A stretch of 64,000 bases of DNA, from contig CADBIU010000002.1 of NCBI GenBank assembly GCA_902794825.1, forward strand, positions 1-64,000. Direction: 5' to 3'. Positions 1 through 8,159 of this stretch are shown in pieces. How positions within the stretch are numbered: the first letter of the stretch is position 1; each line of letters starts with the position of its first letter. Below the pieces are notes generated by a model. That model saw only the letters and a list, made by a program, of their open reading frames with translations, had not been told where the DNA came from and made no database searches. The translations under genes were made by a program, and so were the position numbers. This stretch comes from an uncultured Lachnospiraceae bacterium (lineage in GTDB: Bacteria; Bacillota; Clostridia; Lachnospirales; Lachnospiraceae).

Positions 1-347
1 TGGCCTCCGGCGAGAGCCGCTCCCGTACTTCCGGCAGTTACAAACGCGTCGCACTCCCCGTCCTTGACAAGGCGCAGACCCTTCACGATCGAAGAATCCT
101 TCTTGGTGCGGATCGCATCCACCGGGGGCTCTGCCATAGCGATCACTTCCGTGCAGTTCAGGATCTCCACTCTGTCGGCGGGAAATGTAAGCTTCTCAAG
201 TTCCGCCTTAACGATCTCTTCCTTTCCGGTAAGTGTCACCTTAAGATTCGGGCATTTATTAAGTGCGTTCACCGCGCCCTTGACAATCTCAGAAGGCGCG
301 TTGTCACCGCCCATAGCGTCTACAGCTACATGTACAAATTCACTCAT
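1..347 (-). CDS. plsX: Phosphate acyltransferase PlsX (N-terminal part, runs off the window)
   Basis: PlsX makes acyl-phosphate from acyl-ACP at the membrane surface, the first step of phosphatidic acid synthesis in most Gram-positive bacteria. Only the first 115 codons are present. Translation begins MSEFVHVAVDAMGGDNAP, the family's conserved N-terminus with the AVDAMGGDxxP signature, and later reads DAFVTAGSTGAALAGG, another conserved block. The ATG at 345-347 is preceded by an AGGAAA SD sequence. It lies downstream of rpmF in the usual order, but a terminator and its own promoter separate the two. Identity is firm; the C-terminal part cannot be judged. Confidence 0.95.
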   Translation of the reverse strand, partial: MSEFVHVAVDAMGGDNAPSEIVKGAVNALNKCPNLKVTLTGKEEIVKAELEKLTFPADRVEILNCTEVIAMAEPPVDAIRTKKDSSIVKGLRLVKDGECDAFVTAGSTGAALAGG

Positions 348-405
348 ACTATTTCCTGTTTCTGTTTAGTCCAATACCATACAATCTGAATACTGTTACG
401 CATTT

Positions 406-434
406 AATATACTAAAAGGGCTCCTATATTGCAA
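406..434 (-). promoter_or_regulatory. Sigma-A promoter of plsX
   Basis: Read on minus: TTGCAA (-35, 434-429), a 17-base spacer, TATATT (-10, 411-406). Transcription would start near 399, giving a leader of about 50 bases to plsX. It lies downstream of the rpmF terminator, so plsX probably has its own transcript. Confidence 0.7.
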
Positions 435-504
435 GTACAGCCGCCTTACAAACCCTTTACGCAAGCCTCCCGGGTTCCTCGCGGACTTCTCTCCTGGTGC
501 GGAT

Positions 505-544
505 TTTTTAAAAAAACAGGCGGATGCTTTTCAGCATCCGCCTG
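505..544 (-). terminator. Rho-independent terminator of rpmF
   Basis: A perfect 12-base-pair stem (arms 517-528 and 533-544, loop of four) is followed on minus by a run of seven T (A run at 510-516). It sits 46 bases past the rpmF stop codon. Confidence 0.93.
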
Positions 545-590
545 GAATCAGTTCTGATTCAGTTCATGATCACAATAAATCTATGATCCG

Positions 591-773
591 TCAGTCTTCG
601 ACTTCAATCACGGTCTTCTTATTATAGGAGCCGCAATTTCTGCACACTCTGTGGGGCATCGTAAGAGCGCCGCACTTGCTGCACTTAACGAGAGTCGGAG
701 CAGTCATTTTCCAGTTTGCTCTTCTCTTATCTCTATGACTTCTGGATGATTTATTCTTAGGGCAGATAGACAT
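591..773 (-). CDS. rpmF: 50S ribosomal protein bL32, zinc-binding form
   Basis: bL32 is a small protein of the large ribosomal subunit. The 60 residues fit the usual length. The N-terminus is basic (MSICPKNKSSRSHRDKRRAN) and the C-terminal half carries a CSKC...CRNC zinc ribbon, so this is the zinc-containing (C+) type. The start has a strong AAGGAGGTG SD. The gene has its own consensus promoter just upstream and a terminator just downstream, so it looks monocistronic. The yceD-like gene that often precedes rpmF in Firmicutes is absent: only 107 bases separate it from ackA. Confidence 0.96.
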   Translation of the reverse strand: MSICPKNKSSRSHRDKRRANWKMTAPTLVKCSKCGALTMPHRVCRNCGSYNKKTVIEVED

Positions 774-813
774 CGTTACACCTCCTTACCGTTCAAGTAG
801 TCACACAAATGGT

Positions 814-842
814 ATTATACTTGCGGTAATTCCCTTTGTCAA
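814..842 (-). promoter_or_regulatory. Consensus sigma-A promoter of rpmF
   Basis: Read on minus: TTGACA (842-837), a 17-base spacer, TATAAT (819-814), a perfect match in both boxes and spacing. Transcription would start near 807, about 35 bases before the rpmF ATG. Confidence 0.92.
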
Positions 843-880
843 CAATTTCTTGTCGACTTTGCGCAGCCTTCGCCGCCTTA

Positions 881-2083
881 TTATTTGGTCAGCTCGTAGG
901 TCTCGCGAGCGATGGCCAGCTCCTCGTTTGTGGCGATGGAATAGACCAGAACCTTGCTGTCCGCAGTGGAGATCTTGTGGATGTCCTCTCTCTTCGCGTT
1001 CTCTTCCTTGTCGCAGGTGACACCCAGATATCCGAGATAAGCCATAATGTTCTCACGTACGAATGCGCTGTTCTCACCGATACCGGCAGTGAAAGCGATC
1101 ACGTCTACGCCGTTCATAGCTGCTGTGTAGGAGCCGATGTACTTGGCTACTCTGTAGCAGAAAGCGTCTACAGCGAGCTTGGCATACTTGTTGCCTCTCT
1201 TGTATCCGTCCTCGAGGTCGCGGAAGTCAGAGGAAAGTCCGTCAGACAGTGCGAAAACGCCGGACTTCTTGTTGAGGACATTGGTAACCTCAGTTGCTGT
1301 GATGCCTTCCTTGCCTGCGATGAAGTCAACGATCGCGGGATCAAGGTCGCCGCTTCTGGTTCCCATGATCAGGCCCTCAAGGGGGGTAAGGCCCATGGAT
1401 GTGTCCACGCACTTGCCGTTCATGACAGCAGAGATGCTGGCGCCGTTGCCGAGGTGGCATACGATGGTCTTGCAGTCGTCATAAGCTCTGCCGGCGACCT
1501 TAGCCGCTTCCTTGGAAACGAAGGAGTGGCTGGTGCCGTGGAAGCCGTATCTTCTGACCTTGTAGTCTCTGTAATACTTGAGAGGCAGAGCATACATATA
1601 AGCCTTCTCGGGCATTGTCTGATGGAAAGCCGTATCGAAAACAGCTACCATGGGCGTGCCGGGCATAAGGCTCATGCAGGCGTCTACGCCGATCAGGTTT
1701 GCAGGGTTGTGAAGAGGAGCCAGGTCGGATACTTCCTTGATCGCCTCGATAACCTCGTCTGTGATAACGACAGAGGATGTGAACTTCTCGCCGCCGTGGA
1801 CGATTCTGTGACCTACAGCGCCGATCTCGCTAAGAGATTTCAGAACGCCTGTCTTCTCGTTGGTCAGTGCGCTCAGTACAAGGCTGACTGCCTTATTGTG
1901 ATCGGGCATAGGAATCTCATTGAATTCCTTTCCGGTATTGTCTGCCTTATTCTCATAAGTGATGCAGGAACCGTCCATGCCGATTCTCTCGCAAAGACCC
2001 TTTGCAAGAAGTTTCTCGGACTCTGCATTGATGACCTGGAACTTAAGTGAAGAACTGCCGCAGTTGATTACCAAAATATTCAT
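881..2083 (-). CDS. ackA: Acetate kinase
   Basis: Acetate kinase converts acetyl phosphate and ADP to acetate and ATP, the energy-yielding end of acetogenic fermentation in the cytoplasm. The 400-residue length is typical. Seen motifs include the N-terminal nucleotide-fold block NCGSSSLKFQ, HRIVHGGEKF, the substrate-pocket region VFDTAFHQTMP, GFHGTSH, the glycine-rich HLGNGASI and C-terminal TAGIGENS. The ATG at 2083 follows a GGAGAG SD. No pta gene lies in the window. It is divergent from tmcAL, a common arrangement in Clostridia, and has its own promoter at 2145-2172. No clear terminator lies before the rpmF promoter. Confidence 0.98.
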   Translation of the reverse strand: MNILVINCGSSSLKFQVINAESEKLLAKGLCERIGMDGSCITYENKADNTGKEFNEIPMPDHNKAVSLVLSALTNEKTGVLKSLSEIGAVGHRIVHGGEKFTSSVVITDEVIEAIKEVSDLAPLHNPANLIGVDACMSLMPGTPMVAVFDTAFHQTMPEKAYMYALPLKYYRDYKVRRYGFHGTSHSFVSKEAAKVAGRAYDDCKTIVCHLGNGASISAVMNGKCVDTSMGLTPLEGLIMGTRSGDLDPAIVDFIAGKEGITATEVTNVLNKKSGVFALSDGLSSDFRDLEDGYKRGNKYAKLAVDAFCYRVAKYIGSYTAAMNGVDVIAFTAGIGENSAFVRENIMAYLGYLGVTCDKEENAKREDIHKISTADSKVLVYSIATNEELAIARETYELTK

Positions 2084-2144
2084 TTTTACTCTCCGTTTCC
2101 TATTAAACTGTGTCCCGGCTTTTGCCGCATGTTTTCCTATTTTT

Positions 2145-2172
2145 ATTATACACCAGATTTGTAGAGGAACAA
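2145..2172 (-). promoter_or_regulatory. Sigma-A promoter of ackA
   Basis: Read on minus: TTGTTC (2172-2167), a 16-base spacer, TATAAT (2150-2145), about 60 bases before the ackA start. In the same divergent gap a TATAAT on plus at about 2213-2218 may serve tmcAL, but it lacks a convincing -35 box. Confidence 0.6.
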
Positions 2173-2302
2173 GAACTGCCCCTTTTTTTGAACAAACTTC
2201 CGCGCATATAATGGAACTTTTATTTCTTATATGGAATAATTGACCTGTGGATAGTTCCGCGGCGGATCACGTAAGCCGGGAACGGAAAGGGTCATTACAG
2301 AC

Positions 2303-3460
2303 ATGAGAGTCGCAGGCATCATCGCGGAGTGCAATCCCCTTCACGAGGGACACCGCTATCTGATCAAAGAGGCGCGGGATAAGACCTGCGCGGAATATAT
2401 CGTGGTCGCCCTGAGCGGGGACTATGTGCAGCGCGGAGCCCCCTCGATCCTCTCCCGGGAGTCGAGGACAGAGGCGCTTTTATCCGCCGGCGCCGACCTT
2501 GTAGTAGAACTCCCCCTGTACGCGGCCTGCTCCGGCGCGGACTATTTTGCCCGGGGAGCGGTAGCTCTTATGGAGAATCTGGGAGTTGTCACGGACCTCG
2601 TATTCGGCTCGGAGACAGGAGACACCGACTCTCTTATGGAAGTTTCCCGCAGGCTCAATGAGGAATCCGAACAGTTCAGGACCGCTCTCACTGACAGGCT
2701 CCGGGAGGGACTCTCCTATCCTTCGGCAAGGGCCTCTGCCATGACAGACGCCGATCTTCCCTCCACTCCCAACGATCTGCTGGGAACAGAGTACCTCAGA
2801 GCCCTTCAAAGAAGCGGCAGCGCGATACGCCCGCTGGCAGTTAAGCGCACCAATTGCATCGGCGCGACACAGATCCGCTCGCAAATGATCGCGTCCCGTC
2901 AAAAAAGCGACCCCTTCCTCTGCAGAGACGACTTCTCAGACCTTCTCCTGCACGCTCTGTACAGCGCGGGATCTCCGGAAGCACTCACGGGTTATCTGGA
3001 CGTCTCCCCGGACCTTGCAGGCAGGATCTTCAATGAGCTGCCCGGTTTTACCACCTACTCCGATTTTTGCGCGGCTGTGAAGACGCGCAACTATACATAT
3101 ACAAGGATCTCCAGGGCTCTCCTTCACATCCTCCTGGGGATCAGTTCTGATACGATGCGGTATTTTGACACAGAGCACTCCCTCTGCGGCTGGATCCGTC
3201 CCATAGGATTCCGGCGTGAAGCTGCTCCGCTGATACGAGGCATTACCATTTCCTGCCAGGTTCCCTTCCTCGACAAACTGTCCAGGGCGAAGGACGCCCT
3301 GCCCGAAGAGCTGTACAAGGTACTCCTGGAGGAACTTCAGGCAGAGTTTTTATACGACCTGATGGCTTCCCGGCGGACCGGCGTCAGGGCGGTTCCCGCC
3401 TTCAGCAAACCGCTGATCATTAAAGGCGGGCGCGCACAATGCTTTGGCAAGGAGGATTAA
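2303..3460 (+). CDS. tmcAL: tRNA(Met) cytidine acetate ligase (TmcAL/YlbM family)
   Basis: TmcAL activates acetate with ATP and acetylates the wobble cytidine of elongator tRNA-Met. The 385 residues begin MRVAGIIAECNPLHEGHRYL, with the HxGH nucleotidyltransferase signature; VVALSGDYVQRGAPS and the LPLYAACSGADYFARGAV block follow, all typical of the family. The ATG is preceded by an AAAGGG SD 11 bases away. Its product uses acetate, and the acetate kinase gene is its divergent neighbour, a common clostridial pairing. The fruK-like gene starts six bases after its stop, so the two are probably co-transcribed. Confidence 0.93.
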   Translation: MRVAGIIAECNPLHEGHRYLIKEARDKTCAEYIVVALSGDYVQRGAPSILSRESRTEALLSAGADLVVELPLYAACSGADYFARGAVALMENLGVVTDLVFGSETGDTDSLMEVSRRLNEESEQFRTALTDRLREGLSYPSARASAMTDADLPSTPNDLLGTEYLRALQRSGSAIRPLAVKRTNCIGATQIRSQMIASRQKSDPFLCRDDFSDLLLHALYSAGSPEALTGYLDVSPDLAGRIFNELPGFTTYSDFCAAVKTRNYTYTRISRALLHILLGISSDTMRYFDTEHSLCGWIRPIGFRREAAPLIRGITISCQVPFLDKLSRAKDALPEELYKVLLEELQAEFLYDLMASRRTGVRAVPAFSKPLIIKGGRAQCFGKED

Positions 3461-3466
3461 TCAAAG

Positions 3467-4027
3467 ATGATCTACACAGTTACATTCAACCCGTCTCTGG
3501 ATTATATTGTCCGGGTCGACAATTTTAAACCCGGCGTCATAAACCGGACTACATATGAGAACATTCTTCCCGGCGGAAAGGGCATCAACGTCTCCATTGT
3601 CCTCAGTAATCTGGGGCATAAAAGCGTCGCTCTCGGCTTCATGGCCGGCTTCACCGGCGACGACATCGCGGAACTGATGAAGGGCTTTGGCTGCGGCGTC
3701 GATCTGATCAGGGTCGAAGAAGGCTTCTCCCGCATCAATGTAAAGCTCAAATCCGGCGAGGAAACCGAGATCAACGGACAGGGGCCGCTCATCACCGCGG
3801 AGGATATCGGTAAACTGTATGAAAAACTTGACGGCCTCGCTGCCGGAGACATTCTTGTGATCTCCGGGAGCGTTCCCGGATCACTCCCCCGCGACGTCTA
3901 CGAGAGGATCATGCAGAGGCTCGAGGGAAAGGGGATCCGCATGGGCATAGCCGCAGGCAGCGCCAGCGCTTTCTCCCCCGATCTCGCCACACGGCCCGAG
4001 GTGGAAGCCCTGCTTCAGACTTTCTGA
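3467..4027 (+). pseudogene. 1-phosphofructokinase-like (PfkB family) gene with an internal in-frame deletion
   Basis: The start is a normal FruK/LacC-type kinase: MIYTVTFNPSLDYIVRVDNF, the substrate loop GGKGINVSIVLSNLG, and the ISGSVPGSLP block near residue 137. After LEGKGIRM (about residue 157) the sequence jumps straight to IAAGSASAFSPDLAT, which in family members is the extreme C-terminus. About 120 residues are missing, including the GAGD motif with the catalytic aspartate and most of the ATP site. The 186-residue product should therefore be inactive, although the frame is intact and there is a good AGGAGG SD. The last 13 bases overlap the convergent DraG/macro gene. An assembly collapse cannot be excluded. 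Confidence 0.8.
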
Positions 4028-5901
4028 TCTTTATTCTGTCTCATCTTTACAAGTTTTTCGTAGATCTCATAGTTCTCCTGGTCAAAACAGCACATCACCA
4101 CATGCATGACATAGCCTTTATGGTCGGAGAGCCAGCGCCCCACGGCGCCCATTGCGATCTCCGCGGCCTCCTCCTTGGGGTATCCGTAGCCCCCGGTGGA
4201 GATGTTGGGGAAGATAATGCTGTGAGCATTGTTCTTCATTGCAAGATCCAGAGAATTTCTGTAACAGGAGGCGAGGAGCTTCGGATCGTCCTCGTCTCCG
4301 TCGTAAATAGGACCCACAGTATGAATCACATATTTTGCCGGAAGATCATAGCCGCCGGTGATCTTGGCTTCTCCGGTATGGCATCCGTCCAGTTTCCTGC
4401 ACTCCTCTAAAAGCCCGGGACCTGCCGCTCTGTGGATCGCGCCGTCCACTCCGCCTCCTCCAAGGAGCGAGCAGTTTGCGGCATTTACAATGCAGTCAGC
4501 CTTCATCTTCGTGATGTCTCCCTTTGTCACCAGGATCCCGCTGCGGGAAGCCCTCTGCACCCGCGCCTCTACTTTGAGAATACTCGCGATCATCTCTCTT
4601 GTGAGAAAGAGCGGATTCTTCTCCGGATTGAGCACAACGCCCGCGATGTTGTCAGGAGCCTTGTTAGTTCCGGGCGCGTCGGAGACATACTGTTCCAAAG
4701 CCTGCCGGATCGTGGCAGCAAGAGCCGGATCCTTGGCGGACGAGCCGTTCTTGTATCTGTTCTCGCTCGTGTATGCGGCCTGCCAGTTCTTGCCGTCCTT
4801 CGTTGAGATCAGTTTCATCCTGATCGCTCTTCCCGCAGGTTTCCCGTCGGCCCCGTTAACTCTCACAGGCTGTACCGGAAACAGGACGTTCCCTCCGGCG
4901 TGCATTGCCTTTCTTAGTGCCTCCATGCACCGGACAAGCTTCTCTTTGCTTCTGTCCGCCGCAAATTCTTCAAGCGTTTTCTCCAGTTCCTCGCTGCCCG
5001 GGAATTTCGGCGCGTTCTTCTGAGCGGGAGGCGCCGGCCTTAGAGCTTCCTTCCATGCTTTCATTCTGGCGGGATCGTTCTCCCTTGCTTCACGGTCCTC
5101 CTCGAGTTTTCTGTCAAATCTGTCCAGAACTCCCCTCAGATCATCGGAGAGACGTTCTCTCGCCTCTCTTTTGAGTTCCTGCGGCACTCCGTAGAAGGCC
5201 TCCGCCATGCTGCCCGCTATGCAGGCAAGTGTGTCAGAGTCGCCGCCAAGAGACACCGCGAGGCGGATGACGCTCTCGAAGCTGTCGCCCTCGAGAAAAG
5301 CAATGATCGCCTCCGGCACTGTCTCCTGGCAGGATTCCACATGATGATATGTGGGCCTTATCATATCGCAGGTTCTTGTCAGATCATATCCGAACACCTT
5401 CGTGACCGTCGACCTGATCTCCTCCTTCGACGCGCCGTGAATCGCCATAAAGATCACTGCCGCCGTCGCCTGGGCTCCTTTGATCCCTTCAGGATGATTG
5501 TGGGACACTTCCGCTGTCACTGCGGCGATCTGGAGCATTTTCTGAAGGCTCTCCTGGCACAGCCAGGCGGCCGCCGACACCCTCATCGCGCTGCCGTTTC
5601 CGAAACTCCTGTACGGCTTAGGATCCTCCTCGTCCAGCCACATGCTGAAATTGGCCCCGTAGCCCGCGAAGGGATATCTCTTCCCGTATTTCTTCATGGC
5701 CTCGATGATCGACTTCTTCATCACATCCTCTTCGGCGTCAATACCGCAGTTCATAAGCCCCTCGGCAACCGCCAGAGTCATGATGCTGTCGTCCGTAAAC
5801 TCCGATCTCTCCGAAAAGAGCTCGAAATCCGTCGTCTTTATATTATTCTGATCAAATTCATAAGGGCTTCCGATAATATCTCCCAAAATAGCGCCGTACA
5901 T
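4015..5901 (-). CDS. Fusion protein: ADP-ribosylglycohydrolase (DraG) + SseB-like domain + macrodomain
   Basis: Three domains can be read in 628 residues. Residues 1-275 are a DraG-type ADP-ribosylglycohydrolase: FTDDS (36-39) and GGDSDT (219-224) supply metal-binding residues, with GNGSAMR at 101-107. Residues about 303-443 resemble the SseB N-terminal family ([25 protein letters not shown]). Residues about 455-620 are a macrodomain: [16 protein letters not shown] (461-476), [10 protein letters not shown], and the phosphate loop [10 protein letters not shown]. The protein probably removes ADP-ribose from targets and binds or hydrolyses ADP-ribose derivatives; the SseB domain's role is unknown. 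Its ATG overlaps the HAD gene's stop (TGATG), so the two are translationally coupled. Confidence 0.85.
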   Translation of the reverse strand: MYGAILGDIIGSPYEFDQNNIKTTDFELFSERSEFTDDSIMTLAVAEGLMNCGIDAEEDVMKKSIIEAMKKYGKRYPFAGYGANFSMWLDEEDPKPYRSFGNGSAMRVSAAAWLCQESLQKMLQIAAVTAEVSHNHPEGIKGAQATAAVIFMAIHGASKEEIRSTVTKVFGYDLTRTCDMIRPTYHHVESCQETVPEAIIAFLEGDSFESVIRLAVSLGGDSDTLACIAGSMAEAFYGVPQELKREARERLSDDLRGVLDRFDRKLEEDREARENDPARMKAWKEALRPAPPAQKNAPKFPGSEELEKTLEEFAADRSKEKLVRCMEALRKAMHAGGNVLFPVQPVRVNGADGKPAGRAIRMKLISTKDGKNWQAAYTSENRYKNGSSAKDPALAATIRQALEQYVSDAPGTNKAPDNIAGVVLNPEKNPLFLTREMIASILKVEARVQRASRSGILVTKGDITKMKADCIVNAANCSLLGGGGVDGAIHRAAGPGLLEECRKLDGCHTGEAKITGGYDLPAKYVIHTVGPIYDGDEDDPKLLASCYRNSLDLAMKNNAHSIIFPNISTGGYGYPKEEAAEIAMGAVGRWLSDHKGYVMHVVMCCFDQENYEIYEKLVKMRQNKDQKV

Positions 5902-6731
5902 CAGTATTCTCCTCTCTCAAGAACATATCGTCTGACCGCCAGGGCCACTCCGTCATGCTCATTGTCCGTTATCACATAGTCTGCGGCTTCTATGACCTCC
6001 GGTGCCGAATTTCCCATCGCCACCGACAGGCCCGCCGCCTTCATCAGGCCAAGGTCGTTGTTTCCGTCCCCCATAGCCATCACTTCCTCTCTGCGGCAGC
6101 CGAGCATCTGCGCAAGGCTCAGCAGAGCTTCTCCCTTGTCCGCGTCACTTGAAGTGATCTCCAGGTCCGTCGGCCAGGGATAGATGATCCTGATCCCTTT
6201 GATTCCTTTCACGCGCTCAAGGACCCTGTCCTTTTCCTCCGGCGTGGCGCACATGATGGAAAGGTTTTCTATTGTCTCATTCCCGCCGAGTTCCTCATAC
6301 AGATCTTCCACCTCAATGCGGCTTTTCTGCAGATAACTCAGAACGGGCGTCCTTTCAAACCGTTTCCACAGAAGTTCCCTTGTGCTCCTGTCATGGTATC
6401 CGTATCCTCCGGTAAAGAATTCCCGGATGATCCCTTCTCCTTCCGCGGCCCTGAGCGTCCTTTCCGCCGTTTCTCTCGGCATGTATCGCTCCCTGATCGG
6501 ATGAGCGCCGGCGCGGTCCGTCGTGACCGCTCCGTTTGATGTGATGATATATCTTATGAAGGGAAGTTCCAGTATCTGCTCCGGTATTCCCGCCAGCGGA
6601 CGGCCGGTCACCGGCACAACGATGACACCGTTCTCAGCTGCCCCGGCCAGCGCCGCTCTGTTCTCTTCTGTAAGACGTTTATTCCTTGTCAGCAGTGTGC
6701 CGTCCAGATCCAGTCCGATCATTCTGATCAT
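5901..6731 (-). CDS. Cof-type HAD-IIB family phosphatase
   Basis: This 276-residue cytoplasmic hydrolase has the HAD catalytic motif DLDGT near the N-terminus (nucleophile and acid aspartates), a threonine motif VTGRP, and the metal-binding motif [10 protein letters not shown] near residue 220, with the large cap insertion of the Cof/IIB subfamily. Relatives dephosphorylate sugar phosphates or nucleotide cofactors; the substrate here is unknown. The start has an AAAGGAG SD. It is the first gene of a two-gene operon with the DraG/SseB/macro fusion, so a phosphorylated ADP-ribose derivative is a conceivable substrate (inference only). Confidence 0.9.
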   Translation of the reverse strand: MIRMIGLDLDGTLLTRNKRLTEENRAALAGAAENGVIVVPVTGRPLAGIPEQILELPFIRYIITSNGAVTTDRAGAHPIRERYMPRETAERTLRAAEGEGIIREFFTGGYGYHDRSTRELLWKRFERTPVLSYLQKSRIEVEDLYEELGGNETIENLSIMCATPEEKDRVLERVKGIKGIRIIYPWPTDLEITSSDADKGEALLSLAQMLGCRREEVMAMGDGNNDLGLMKAAGLSVAMGNSAPEVIEAADYVITDNEHDGVALAVRRYVLERGEY

Positions 6732-6767
6732 TTTTAAGCTCCTTTGCTTTTTTGCTCAGTATTTATT

Positions 6768-6800
6768 ATTATACCATGCCCACTCCAAACATGATATAAT
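6768..6800. promoter_or_regulatory. Face-to-face divergent extended -10 promoters
   Basis: On minus, TGGTATAAT has its -10 hexamer at 6773-6768 and serves the HAD/macro operon. On plus, TGATATAAT has its hexamer at 6795-6800 and serves the FtsK-like gene. Each carries the TGn extension and a poor -35. The 21-base spacing puts each -35 region on the other's -10, so the two could not be occupied at once. Confidence 0.55.
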
Positions 6801-6851
6801 CCAAATATCTATACGCCCTGTGCGTATTGTCTTTACATCAGTGAGAAATGA

Positions 6852-8054
6852 GTGAAATATATGGCAGTATTTACCCTCCCTGACACAAGGGATCTACTTA
6901 AATATCATACAAGGTGGAACGATCAGGCCCTCACGCCTTACATTGACGACCTGCTCGATCTGTGGGCGGAGAACGATGTTCACGGAGTCCTCGACGTCTG
7001 TATGCAGGGCCCCATGCTGACACGATTCGGTATCGTACCGGACGATATGAAGAGCGCCAGCAGGATCATGAAACTGGAGCCCCTCTACAGGTACATCTTT
7101 CTCCGCAAGGATATCAAGGTGTATCGAAGCGAAGGGCGCGTCTACATTGACGTTCCCTGGCAGCGCGACCCGGTCTGGCTCGGCGACCTTCTGACAAGCA
7201 GAGAATTCATTTCCTCCCAGGGGCTTCCTATCGCGATTGGAATGAATATTTACCGCGAATGCGTGATCCACGAACTGACGGAGATCCCCCATCTTCTGAT
7301 TGGCGGTAATCCGAGCAGCGGCCTCGATGAATTCCTGGAGGGAGTCCTCTTAAGCCTCCTTGTCAAGCGCACTCCCGATGAGATCGAGCTCTTTTTGTGC
7401 TCCTCCGGGAATCTGGGATTTGATAACTATGCTGAACTTCCCTATTGTCATGTGATGAGCTCAGTCCGCAGCACCATGGCCATGCTATCTGAAATGAGCA
7501 GAGAGATCGACCTGCGGACGAACCTTCTGGTTAACGCAAGGTGCCGGAATATCTTCCAGTACAATGAGCGCGGAGGGAATCTCCGTCACAGGATCGTCCT
7601 GATCACTGAATACCAGCGTCTATTTAATTCCAACAAACAGGCGGCAATGGCTTATATCCTGCGCATGACGGAATTCGCGGGGCCCTGCGGGATACATCTG
7701 ATCCTGGCCTCTTCCAACCCCGCCTGCCTCCGCGGTCTGAGCGAGAGCTTTCCCGCGGTGATCAGTCTCAAGGTGAGAACGCCTCAGGACTCTGTATCCC
7801 TGCTTGGTCAAAGATGCGCCGAGTCCCTCCCCCGAAAGGGTTCCCTGTATTACCTGGACGGCAATGACCCGGATCCTCAGTACCTTCAGTGCGGAACGAT
7901 CTCTCCCAGAGAAGTCCGGAGCGTCATAAACGCTCTGAGAAGCAATTATGTCAATATCAGGAAGCGCTCTATCTTTGATGAGATCGACGAGGAAGAGCCA
8001 GAAGAGAGAAAGCGCCCGTTTTCCAGAAAGCCCAAGATCCCGGTTGACGATTGA
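6852..8054 (+). CDS. FtsK/SpoIIIE-like motor-domain protein with degenerate Walker motifs (pseudo-ATPase)
   Basis: The 400 residues align with the soluble FtsK/SpoIIIE motor: an alpha-domain-like part (CMQGPMLTRFGI, about 50-61; RVYIDVPW) and a RecA-like part from IPHLLIGG at about 145. The Walker A site reads GGNPSSGLDEF, where FtsK has GATGSGKS: lysine is replaced by Leu158 and the next Ser by Asp159. Walker B is RIVLITEYQRL, with Asp replaced by Thr. GIHLILASSNP matches FtsK GIHLVLATQRP. There are no membrane segments and no gamma winged helix; the tail is charged. It should not hydrolyse ATP. The start may be GTG 6852 or ATG 6861; neither has a strong SD. Role unknown. Confidence 0.75.
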   Translation: MKYMAVFTLPDTRDLLKYHTRWNDQALTPYIDDLLDLWAENDVHGVLDVCMQGPMLTRFGIVPDDMKSASRIMKLEPLYRYIFLRKDIKVYRSEGRVYIDVPWQRDPVWLGDLLTSREFISSQGLPIAIGMNIYRECVIHELTEIPHLLIGGNPSSGLDEFLEGVLLSLLVKRTPDEIELFLCSSGNLGFDNYAELPYCHVMSSVRSTMAMLSEMSREIDLRTNLLVNARCRNIFQYNERGGNLRHRIVLITEYQRLFNSNKQAAMAYILRMTEFAGPCGIHLILASSNPACLRGLSESFPAVISLKVRTPQDSVSLLGQRCAESLPRKGSLYYLDGNDPDPQYLQCGTISPREVRSVINALRSNYVNIRKRSIFDEIDEEEPEERKRPFSRKPKIPVDD

Positions 8055-8061
8055 CTTCTCC

Positions 8062-8153
8062 GGTCAATTGTCAAAATAGTGGATAATGTGGACTAAATTG
8101 TGGAAAACAATTGTAAAATCACCGAAATTCACCGAATTTTCAAACAATTGACC
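8062..8153. other. AT-rich segment with three DnaA-box-like 9-mers and CAATTG palindromes
   Basis: Three same-orientation 9-mers resemble the DnaA box TGTGGATAA: AGTGGATAA (8078-8086), TGTGGACTA (8087-8095) and TGTGGAAAA (8099-8107), matching 8, 7 and 8 of 9. They are enclosed by an inverted repeat GGTCAATTG (8062-8070) / CAATTGACC (8145-8153), with another palindrome ACAATTGT at 8107-8114. Single near-matches occur by chance; the cluster is what draws attention. Confidence 0.35.
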
Positions 8154-8159
8154 ATGTCA

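Noticed and set aside
836..2050. Open frame of 404 codons on plus, antisense to ackA
   Set aside because: ackA on minus is certain; the antisense frame has no SD or family features and covers the rpmF promoter.
2245..2253. DnaA-box-like TGTGGATAG upstream of tmcAL
   Set aside because: A single 8/9 match is expected by chance several times in a window of this size.
6852..8054. Functional FtsK translocase
   Set aside because: The Walker A lysine and Walker B aspartate are replaced, and the membrane and gamma domains are absent.
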